Shown: positions 21,852 to 32,000 of the stretch, in pieces
Layout: the number at the start of each line of letters is the position of its first letter
Numbering within the stretch: the stretch's first letter is position 1
Assembly (NCBI GenBank): GCA_019671005.1
Contig: CM033721.1
Location: 51,936,864-52,000,863, forward strand
From: Hibiscus mutabilis
Taxonomy: Eukaryota > Streptophyta > Magnoliopsida > Malvales > Malvaceae
Direction: 5' to 3'
DNA: 64,000 nt
Translations under genes and position numbers: made by a program
Notes under the pieces: model-generated
Told to the model about the DNA's origin: nothing
The model's input: only the letters and a program-made list of their open reading frames with translations
Database searches by the model: none

Positions 21852-24569
21852 TGTAACACCCTGAAAACTGTTCTAGTCGGAATTGAGTCTCGAATATCAA
21901 AAACCCTATACCATAAAGGTTCAAATATTGTATTGACTTTGACTGTATGGTCAATTGCATTGATATTGAACTCTAAATGAGTCAATTTATCAATTAAGGA
22001 CCTTATTGAATTTATTGAAAAATTCTTTAGTGACTAAATTGGGAAAATTAGAAGTTTGAGGATAAAAGTCTAAAGTTTAGAAAGTCGAGGGATTAACCTT
22101 GCTATTAGCCCCTCCCTAAAATTAATCACCACATACGTGGGGTTCTCTAATGAAATTCCTTCAATGGAATGAAAGCTTTAAATTACAAGAAAGCAAAAAA
22201 GAGGCTTACCCGGTTAAAGAATAAGCAACCACCATAGTATCATCTTCAACCTTTCACATAGAGTAAGCAAGCACCTCCAATGTTGAACCTTGCAAGCTTA
22301 GGTTTTCTTAGATTTATTGATCTATCGAATAACTATCGATCGGGTAAGCATAACCCCTAATCTATTGCTTGATTCCATGGATAGATTATGTTCAATTTTA
22401 AGATGAAGTTATTGAATATTTGAGTTATAACTATGATCCTCATAGCTTTAATCCATGGAAGAATCATTGGCTACTAACTATTCTAAGATTTAATATCAAT
22501 TTCAATATTGTTAAATCAATCCTAATAATCTTCTAATGTTGTTACCTGGCTCAAGAATTGGAGAAAGCTAATCCATCATCTCCAACAAGAGCTAGGAACA
22601 AAGGGATCGTAATCCGAGAGCCGTAGGAGATTCAGAATTGAGGTGAGTGTATTTGGAGTCTTGAAGTTAGACTATGTGCCTTTTTCGATTCCATTGTTAT
22701 TGAATTTTGTATAGCTAACATCGTGTATAAGGAATTCGCATCCAATCTCATAAGAGACCATATTGGTAAGCATTGGTAAGTTGTTGCATTGAACATTGAT
22801 TATTGAAATATTGATATCAAAATAGTTATTGTTGTAGACATTGTTATTGGACAGAGAATTGCCATCGATATAGCCATTGTCATAGATAAGTTATTGCCTT
22901 TGTTATTGTCCATTGATGTAAGCATAGGTATTGAAGCATTAACATTTTAATATTACTCACTGACATTGCAATTGGATTACCGATCATTGATATTGATGTT
23001 GTCATTGAAAAACTGAACATTGATACTATTACTGAACCTTGGATTTTAAAGGACATTGGATACAAGTGACATGCCATAGAATTCATGAGTTCAATGGTAC
23101 AGGTGGACTACGGTCATTGGCTACCGCCTTTATTGTGGCGAGGCAGAGGGATGTTGTGGTTTTGGTAAATTGGCAAGGCAAAGGGACTAGACCATTCATT
23201 GATTTGGCGAGGCGTAGGAATTGATGTATCCACTATCTTGATTTGATCCAAGGATTAATATTGAAACATGATTTAATTAATATTGAACATGAAACATAGT
23301 ATTTATATTGTTAAAGCATGATTTGATTTACATTCCATTGTTTTTTACTACCTCAGTAGGCAAAGTAGCCTAATGCATCTCATCTCATCTCATGCATTTC
23401 AGGTTAAAAAAGACATCGGTTCGAGATCGGAACTAGTTGGAAGTTTTAGCAAGTCACCATAAGGGTAAAGTAATGTATATTGCCCTTATAAACTCCTAGA
23501 ATGGTGGCAAAGTAGTTAGACTAGTCACTTTTAGTTCTTTTGATGTGTATATATTGCTTGTGGCATGTATAAGCCTTAAGGGCCCTAAATGACCCTTTTA
23601 AGTTTTGCTAAAAGTGGCAAAATTGGCATATAGCTTAAGAAAGAGAAAACTTAGTAAATGGATTCATTTTGACATAAATTTGGCATGCTAGTAGATTATA
23701 GTGTTTTAATGTTGTTGGTAAAATTCCATTGAATTTGGATATTGTTTAATAGGTTAAACTGATTAAAAACCAGACAAAATATGTCATTATAGTACAGGGC
23801 GTATCGATATGTGTGATGGCATATCGATACGGGTATACATATTTGGGCGTGGTCAACCATGGTCAACATGGCGTATTGATACGTCAAAGGGCGTATCGAT
23901 ACAAAAAGTTAACACTGGAAATGGTTTGTAAAAATTGCATCGATACGATTTCAGGGTGTATTAAAATAGAGGAACACGTATCGATACGGCTAGAGTTGTA
24001 TCGATACGGGTAGAGTTGTATCAATACGAGATTGGTCACTGGAATTTGATAAATTATAAACCATGCATCGTATATCGATAAAGATAGACACAGCATCGAT
24101 ATGGGCTCATTGACTCTTAACCGTTTTAACAGTCATGACATAGGCATATAGGTACGGCCACATGAGTACCAATAGCGATATAGGTAAATTACTTATAAAT
24201 TGATTGGAATAAGTTTGAAACATTGAATGGTAGTCATTGAATATTAATTGGTTTAATTGGTGAGGTAAATGAACTCTTTTTGTTATGAAAATTTGCATGC
24301 TTGCTAAATATGGATTGAATTTCATGGTGGTAAGGTTAATTTTAGAAGAAGCCCTCTAAAATACTGAATTTACATATTAGTCTTTATAACTTGTAATAGT
24401 TTAAAGTTGACCCTGAATTGATAAATATAGTTTCGCACTGAATTGTTGAATTATTGTATCGCTATTGTATATCAATCATTGATTACATATTATTGCATCG
24501 ATCATCGTTTTGTCTATTGGTAACATACTCCGACTCGGTTCTCGACTAGTCCAGGAAAGGGGTTTTACA
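21852..24569 (+). repeat. Tekay 3' LTR
   Basis: It pairs with 14242-16967 over its length. The quasi-periodic ATTG region is at about 22700-23035 and the CGTATCGATACG-type cluster at about 23798-24185. It ends TTTTACA followed by the GTGAT duplication. Confidence 0.93.
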
Positions 24570-24625
24570 GTGATGATGGCATGGAAGATGAAGATGAGGA
24601 TGATGAAGATGAGGATGTTCCTTAG
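24570..24625 (+). pseudogene. Sirevirus extra ORF, acidic C-terminus
   Basis: After the GTGAT duplication the frame reads an aspartate/glutamate run (GMEDEDEDDEDEDVP) and stops at 24623-24625. The same acidic tail closes the ORF of copy 2 at 61622-61680, which confirms that the two insertions split a single gene. Confidence 0.8.
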
Positions 24626-25034
24626 GCTTTGCATCTATTTCATATAATAACATATCATATTAGGTTTTGAGTTTTATGCACTTTTGCCTTTATTTGATTT
24701 CCTATGACATTATGCTTTGAGTTTTTATGCTTTTAGATTATGTTTTTGTGTTTAAGTTGGATAATTATGTTGCTGTGAACAATGATTTGAATTTATAATA
24801 TTTATGTTGTTTAATTATCTTTGAGTTTAATTATGCTTTGAGTTTTTATGCTTTATATCTTGTGTTTATTTTTACCCATTGATTTTGATCTAACAAAAAG
24901 GGGAGAAGTATGGGATATAAAAATTTTCAAAGGATTTTCAAAATAAACTATCTTTTATAGCCTTAAAGAAAGCGGAGTTATTTCAAAAGACTTAAACTTT
25001 TATTTTGGTTTTGTTATATCAAAAAGGGGGAGAT
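24626..25034 (+). other. Sirevirus 3' untranslated region and polypurine tract
   Basis: AT-rich non-coding sequence with two purine tracts: AACAAAAAGGGGAGAAG at about 24893 and AAAAAGGGGGAGAT at 25021-25034, directly before the LTR. Copy 2 has counterparts at about 61385-61410 and 61287-61300. The second is the likely plus-strand primer. No gene is visible. Confidence 0.7.
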
Positions 25035-26285
25035 TGTAAAACCTATATTTGATTTTGATATAACAAGGAATTTCAATGACTATTTTATAAAAATAGATAA
25101 ATTTTTAAGTACTCGAAAGACTTACAAATTGACAAAGATTCGAACTTAAAATTATTTCTAAGTCAAAACCTTAAACCTCAAATATTTTTATAAGTGTTTT
25201 TGTGCTCGAAATAGACAATTTGGCCCAGGAGTATCCATACGCCCTTGGCTTTATCGATACGGTTTTTCGCTATTGGAATTTCATTTTAGACTTAGTGGCT
25301 ATAGGGTACCGATACGCGTGTAGCCATATCGGTACGCCATGCAACCTGAGAACCAATTTTGCATTCGAGTATCAGTACGGCTTTATGCATACCGGTACGA
25401 GGTGTTAAGATTTTCCAAATCTTTTGTAATAAATATTCGATCGTTGTCTTATCATTTTATTGGAATCATTACTTTGAATTTCAGTTAACCTGTACCGATA
25501 CCCTTATAGGCATATCCATACAATTTTTATTTCACAACTTATCAAGATTTTAGTGAGCAAAACTGGTACTGATACGGTACAGACCGTACCAATACACCTT
25601 TGTAAAATGAACTTTTCGTATCAATACGGCTTCCTGCGTATCAATACCCCCTTTGTACAATGGCTCTTTCTTTTTATGGCAAGTACTGATACGCTTGCTC
25701 GAGTACCGATACGTCTGGCCACCAAACAACATTTATTGCAGAAAAAATGCAACTCAACGGCTCTATTCAATATCTCAACTACCCAAATAGCTAGAAATCA
25801 ATGAGCGGTATATAAACAAGTCTCTAAAGCTACAGCAACAACTAATCATCAAGTCTAAAGCATTCAAGCACACATCCAACAATCTTTGAGCATTTTAGAG
25901 TCAAATCTTGTAACCCACTTTTGAGAGCTTATTTTTAGCTTTTTTATTCAAGTTTAGGGGTTAGAGTGAGCTTAAGAATTGTGCAAACAATCAGCCTTTG
26001 TGAGGATTCTCAATATGCTCTATTTGTGATATCTTTGTGAGGGTTCTTAAGACTTTGGTGTATAAGTCTTAAGGGAGTTTGTAAGGTTATCTCCTTTAGC
26101 CTCAAAAAGAAAACAAATTTAGTGGATTTGAGAAATCCTTAGTGTGGATAGCTAAGGTGGTGGATGTAAACCTTGTTATAAGGTTGTGTCCCAATCTTTT
26201 TACTTTCTTATTTGCTTCCACCAATTTTTTAAATTTCCAATTCATCCCTTTCTTGGTCTTTCACCATTGATTGATCATCCCAACA
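25035..26285 (+). repeat. Sirevirus copy 1, 3' LTR
   Basis: It runs from TGTAAAACC to CCCAACA and matches 60061-61286 in inverse orientation. About 14 variants of GTATCGATACG (such as GTACCGATACG, GTATCAATACGG and GTACTGATACG) occupy 25228-25712, upstream of a TATATAAACAAG stretch at about 25810 that is a plausible TATA box. The clusters would then lie in U3, the promoter-proximal region. Confidence 0.88.
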
Positions 26286-26720
26286 GAAACCGAGCTTTCC
26301 AACTTATAATTCTTCAAACAATTTTGTCAATAATAAAAGCAAATGTCACCTTTTTTGTTTCTCTTACCCCGAATATTTGGAAGATAAGATCATTATAGGA
26401 AAGCTAAGCGTTTTTAGGATCACATTTTTATCTAAACCACTTGGGTTGAAGAAGAAGACACATTTTTATCTAAACCACTTGTGTTGTAAAAGGAGAAGAT
26501 AATTGATTTATTGAAGTTTATAGTTTGACTCGAAGCTTTTTGAAATAGTCACAAATCACAAGAATTGATTAGGCAATCATCCGGGGGGGAAAATGAAAGA
26601 GTGAAGAAGATCTCAGTTTTATGCGATAACCTTTAACATCACATGCATTTTCAGCTCTATAACACATAAAGGAGACCACATTAACACCGAAATTAAAATA
26701 GAAACGTGCTCAAACTATAG
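26286..26720. other. Unassigned host or old repeat DNA, with a short tandem duplication
   Basis: No gene is visible. A unit containing CACATTTTTATCTAAACC is present twice, starting at 26421 and 26459 (period 38 bases). A G7 run occurs at about 26583. Confidence 0.4.
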
Positions 26721-28515
26721 TTTTATTAGTTTGGCGCCTAATGTTTATTCCAAGTAAATTGGTGCTTAATATTTTATTCTGTAATCAAAATCATATTTTT
26801 CGTAAACAAACGTTAAAAAAATACCGTTATCTAACTATACTATGACCTACGGCCTTGATTTTTTTATTTAATTATTGAATTTCTTTAAAATTATAAATTT
26901 CTTAAAAAACTTTAAAGTTTTAATTTCTTTCAATCAAACTCTCAAATTATATCTCTCTCACCGTCAGACATCCCCACACGTCGGTGGTTTACCGTTCATC
27001 AACCAAACATTGTATACATTCGTCCCACTTCGCATTCAATTGAGCAGGGATGATTACAAATTTTGCGGGTTGTGGGGCGTGGATAAAGATAAAAATTAGA
27101 TTCGTCGTGGGTGGTGTGGAGGGCGTGGATAAAGATAAAAATTAGATTCGTCGCCTCAACAGATCTTATAACATGTTATTATAAATATTATTAAAAATAT
27201 AATATCAGCTTGAATCATAGTAAAATTTAAGGCAATTCACGTTGACTTGTCTTGGGATATTAATGAAAAATTCAATATAATATATAATTGAGTTTGAGAT
27301 TGATAAGATGAAATATATAAATATTTTTAAAATATCAGTTTGAATTAAAATCAAATTTAAGATAATTTATATTGACTTATCTTAGAATATTTATAAAAAA
27401 TTATATATATAATATTTATTTTTATTAATTTCTTCTTTATTGTTGCTTTAAACTTTCTTTCTAAGATTTGCTTTATTCTTCTCAGTAATATTGTATGTTA
27501 TTCAGATTCTATTGGTATTGTTCTTATTTTTAAAGGTTATCTTTTTCATTGTTATTTTCTTTTTAATTCTTTATATATTATTTATTTGTTACAACAATTG
27601 AAATAATAATATTACATGTTATTTGTGCTATTTCTCGATCTTTTGCAATAAAATTTAGTATCTTTTTAGTCCAAACTTTTGTGTTGTACAAAATTTAATT
27701 TCCTATATTATTATTTTTTAAAAATGGTAACAGTTAAAATAATATCACATATATGGTGGAAGTGCGAATTACAGGTATTTCGTACTTTTTCATAACAAAT
27801 TTGGTTTATATTTATTTAACTATTATTTATAAATATATTATATGAATGGGTCATGGGATGGGTAAAAAAGAGATTAGGTGGGTCTCACGACCCACATGGA
27901 TGATGGGGATGGTTTTAGTCTTGCGAATTGTGGAACATGGATGATTTTAAATTTTGTATTCATAACGAGCCGTGAGGTGAGAATACAGATGAAAATTCTT
28001 GACGGGAAATAATGTTAGAAGTGTATCCTTTGTACCCAATTGGCATCCTTACTCTAGTCGTCGGTCAAATCTCAATTATAATCTTTTTTCTTTATTGTTA
28101 AAAGTTCGTCGATATAACAATCGATGGTTCATTCGTCATTTTTTAACGACGAATGATGAAATTTCAATCGTGAGATTCCAACGAAGACAAGGGTAGTTGA
28201 TTGTAGTTGAATTGGTGATAAGAAAAGAGGGGTTTAAGAATTTAAGATTTAAAAAATTTTAAAAAATTAAAGATTTAAATTTTTTATAAAATTAATTTTT
28301 TTATTCTCAAAAAATAAAAAATAAAAAATACTAAAAATATGACATGTATTTTAATTAGAAAATTTCTATCGTCTGTTATAATAAAACTTAATTTGAGTTA
28401 TGAAATAAAATGTTAAACATCTATTTAACGCATAATAAACATTAAACACCAAACTAAAAAAAAATTAAACGCCATTTTTTTATATTTACGCCAAATTAAA
28501 AGGAAATAAGGAAGG
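26721..28515. mobile_element. Candidate inverted-repeat element enclosing a hAT derivative
   Basis: The left side (about 26730-26820) reads TTAGTTTGGCGCCTAATG and continues for some 80 bases. The complement of about 28360-28460 on the right aligns with it, starting TTAGTTTGGTGTTTAATG. Inside each arm the TTTGGYGYYTAATRTTT unit is repeated two or three times. No transposase is seen between the arms, which hold the hAT derivative and AT-rich sequence. The outer ends and target duplication could not be fixed, so the element class (MITE or Mutator-like) is open. Confidence 0.45.
27045..28051 (+). mobile_element. Internally deleted hAT-family copy
   Basis: Both ends match the larger hAT element of this window. 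The left end (GATTACAAATTTTGCGGG, then ATTAGATTCGTCG, then ATAACATGTTATTATAAATA) matches the complement of 58603-58130. The right end (TAGGTGGGTCTCACGACCC to CCCAATTGGCATCCTTA) matches the complement of 55460-55131 plus 37158-37140. The transposase between them is gone. The first 12 or so terminal bases at the left are deleted, and a 33-bp stretch starting GGGCGTGGATAAAG is duplicated (27075 and 27121). Such a copy could move only with enzyme supplied by a full relative. Confidence 0.75.
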
Positions 28516-29091
28516 ATAAGGGGTTCCCCGTCATAGTCCTCCGGTGATTCCTTTTGTCGATCTTCCTTTGATCGCATGAAAAGCTTCGCGCCATTGGTTT
28601 CTTTTTTCTTCTTTTATATACGAATTATTTTCAAACAAAACAGAGAATCCACTAATTACTCAATTTAATTAACAGAAGCTCTCCAAGAAAGAGCAAGTCA
28701 AGTGACTTTGAATACTTCATATTGAAAAGAAAAAAAAAAACAATTAAAATATATGTATCCATATCCAATATGATAACATAACTTTTAGCTATGACTTTTT
28801 TTTCTCATTCTAAAGGGTTAAAAACAATGCTAAAAAAACAGAGCAAAATTCGTTTGCTGCATGCGTGAATTAAGAAAAAGGGTCAGCATGCAATGCATGT
28901 TTGATTCACTCTTCTTTTACATCCTTCGGTCACAGTTTGGTTCTAGTTTTGTACAAAAAACAAAACCATTTATGGTGGATGAAAACAAAAAAACTGGAAT
29001 AAAAAAGTCAAGACCAACAACACAAATTAGACCTAAGGTTGATGCCAAATCCTGGTATTTTGATGAGAGCTTGCCAGGAAGATGATCAACA
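28516..29091. other. 3' flank of the host gene
   Basis: It presumably includes the gene's 3' UTR on the - strand just below 29092. A + strand open frame (28861-29085) lies antisense to this region and has no recognisable domain. Nothing else is identifiable. Confidence 0.4.
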
Positions 29092-32000
29092 CTATTCGGA
29101 TAACAGCTCTACCTGTTTCTCCAACATCACCGTTCCCTTAAAGATCGTCAATTGAAGCTCCTTTTGATACTTGGACAACTGAACATAAAACAAAGTTCAC
29201 GATAGCTTAACTCTCTTGGTTAGTATTTGGTATAAACAGATCAAAGAAACAGACATGTCCACTGGATAAGTTGGATTGGTTTGAAAGCAGGTCAATTCAG
29301 ATTTTATCATTTTCGGATAATTTTGATTTACGTCTGTCTAGAATTCAAACAATTTTGATTTGGGTCTGTTTCAAGTTCAAATCATTTTAGATTTGGATAA
29401 ATTTCAAGTTTGAGAGTCAAGTTTTTAGGGTCAAAACATTGTCTTCATATCGTTTAAGATTATTTGTTCAGGTCATTTCGGGTTCCAATTGTTTTGGTTC
29501 CAGGTTCAAGTTTAGGTTGGACTGGTTTTATGATCAAATCAAGTTAAGCCAGATTTGTGTTTGGGGTTAATTGAATTGGATTTTCAGGTTCGGATCAGAG
29601 TGAGAGATTTATATCAAAATAATGACTTTTTGGTCAGAGTAAAAGATTTAGAGTGCACTTACTTGCTGCTCACTCATCTTAGCAAAGCCAAACTTCTTTG
29701 TCCAAATTGACAAAGCTTCATCCGCAGCTGGGAGCACCAGGTTTCCAACATTCAGGGAACTCAGCAAACTCTCAATACAAGCAAATAATGCCTGGAAATA
29801 TCCCTATAACAAAGCCAAATAGGCAAATCATGATCAGTTAGCTTGTTTTTGCATTAGTATATCCATCAAGTTTCAAATAGATTGGAAAACTAGGAACGAA
29901 AACGATACACGACAGCGGAACAGAGTTAGGGCCCGAGAGGTTTATCTTAAAGTATTTCAAGGTGACAAATTTGCAAAAGCGTGAACTTAGCTTTAGTTGC
30001 ACTTCAAACAGATTTAAAGAGGATTAAATCAACAGCAACGGCATATTCTTTGACCAACCTATTGAGTACTTACTTTTCCTTGATGTTTTCTACTTGTAGC
30101 TACGATAGGAAGCTCGGCAACCTCGCGACCGAATATTCTAAGAAGACCAGCAGATACAACAACAGACCTGCACATGTGCATCACGTATAAATTCATACAT
30201 AAATAAAGTAATCAACAAGACAAGAACACCAAGGAACCACCCACTAAAGAATAAAATGAGAGAGCAATATACCTCACAATCAAAACCACACAATACATTC
30301 CACCAAACTCTTGTCCGGATATATTTCTCCTAAAAGAAGTTCAAACACTAACCATCAGATCACAACAAACCAGAACACTAGTAAAATTATTTGTCATAAC
30401 AATATCAGTAAAATATTGTTCAGCTGCAAAAATTGTGATAAGTCAAGATGTCCCATTAACCACATAAATGAACACATTTTCTTGAGAACATTTTTTCCTG
30501 ACCATAAAGAGAGTTCCAGATTCTCAAGGCAAAAAGGAAAAAAGCCAGGGTAAGAATAGGTACATACCCATAGACCATGACAGGAATCAAATCACGACCA
30601 GATTTTGCAACAATGGGATCAAAACATTCCTGTCAAAAAGTGCAAATAATTTGAGCAGGCAGGCAATTGTTATATACAGCTTGAGTAATGAAATATCTGC
30701 AGGATGATCTACACTCTAAAGGCAGCTAGTATATATACATAGGAAAATTCACAAAAATCCCATAGAAAAACCAAATACTCCAGAATGTAATCACATCCGG
30801 TTATATAATCATTTTACTTTGAAATCTTGTCTTCACCACAAATGCAATTTTAATAATTTTCATGGATGGGTTTTCATGAATTTGATTTGAGAAGAATATT
30901 TCATCTTCTGGAACATAAGGATACTATCAATCAGCAATTGATAATACATTTCCAAAATTCAAAATATATGTGATCATACTCTATAAGACCAATGACTTCC
31001 TTCCACGTAACCTCATAATGATTGTATGCTAAAGAATGTTTCAACTGTTTTGATTAAAACTATAGCTGAAATGTGGATGGAAGTATAAGCAAATAGCCGT
31101 CTTAGAATGTCTGTGTAAGCTCATCTGCATTCACTCCAAGAACAAGTTCCCTTTTTATGTTGTTCAAAAAAAGCTCATCTGCATTCACTCCAAGAACAAG
31201 TTCCTTTTATTATATTGTTCAAAAACTATAACCACACATGGCACTGAGCTCATCTTCAAATTTCGATTTGAAAACAAACTCTCAGCACGACTGAAAAACT
31301 AGGTTAAAAGTGACATACGTTCTAAAAAAAAGACCAAGTGACAAAAAAAAGTATAAATATCTTGAGCCACTAGGTTATAATACACAAAAAATAATAGTTT
31401 CATATCAGGAAATGCTTACTCGAAATATTGCAGCAGCACTTGAAAGTAATGGCAGGTGTTCAGGATAACGGCTTTTTCCACTCAGTATTCGCCATTGAAC
31501 ACAATCTGGGGCTCCATCAATTAATGATCCTTTTTCTAAATACTTTCTTCTGATTATATTTGCAAATGAAGTAGGAATTATCTGCACCCCACTGGAAACA
31601 TAACTCTGGAGTGCCCCATGAATTCTGCTGCAGTCATCACAACAGAACCATTTATCCTCGGGAATTTCCTGTAGCATGGATGAAAATCAAAGGTAAACAC
31701 CTCAACTGGCATGTAATAAGTTAACAATTATCTGCCAGAACATTTCAGACTTACTTTCAAATCACATAGTCCACTATCCCGCAAGCAACCAACATGGAAC
31801 TCCTTCTCACACTAAAAAAATGAAAAAGACATTATTACACCCAAAAAAATGCTGGCTTGGATAGAAATAGGATGAGGAAACAACACATACTTGGTCGCAG
31901 AGAATGACCGTTTGATCATCAAATGTAGAGCCACTAAAGTCATGTCCCCTGAAAAAGACAATCTCATAACACAAATTTCGTAATATATAAAACTAAATCT

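Larger units (their letters stand above)
14242..24569 (+). mobile_element. Tekay/Del-type chromovirus (Ty3/gypsy)
   Basis: Long LTRs (14242-16967 and 21852-24569, TG...TA or TG...CA) flank Gag, protease, RT, RNase H, integrase and a chromodomain on the + strand. The primer site is the tRNA-Met type. A perfect GTGAT duplication lies at 14237-14241 and 24570-24574. The integrase-plus-chromodomain order and the long LTRs place it in the Tekay/Del chromovirus lineage. Stops in every gene show that it is inactive. It lies about 0.4 kb downstream of the Athila insertion in the same host ORF. Confidence 0.93.
1..26285 (+). mobile_element. Ty1/copia Sirevirus-type element, copy 1 (5' part outside window, carries two nested insertions)
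   Basis: The order protease, integrase, RT, RNase H, spacer, extra ORF, purine tract and 3' LTR on the + strand is that of a Sirevirus. The RT reads IYVDDIIFGST, the wording I associate with this lineage. Gag and the 5' LTR lie left of the window. Two gypsy elements (4806-13822 and 14242-24569) sit inside the extra ORF, so only about 6.9 kb of the span is Sirevirus sequence. Many stops and frameshifts in pol show that this copy is dead. The 3' end was set by comparison with copy 2 at 60061: both LTRs run TGTAAAACC to a closing CAACA or AACA. The 5-bp duplication cannot be checked because the other end is not in the window. Confidence 0.9.

Noticed and set aside
25228..25712. CRISPR-like or satellite array made of GTATCGATACG words
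   Set aside because: Word spacing is irregular, the words vary, the spacers are not unique units of equal size, and the setting is a plant LTR.
28861..29085. 74-codon + strand frame next to the host gene
   Set aside because: It is antisense to the 3' end of the host gene, with no domain, no splice context and no homology in the window.
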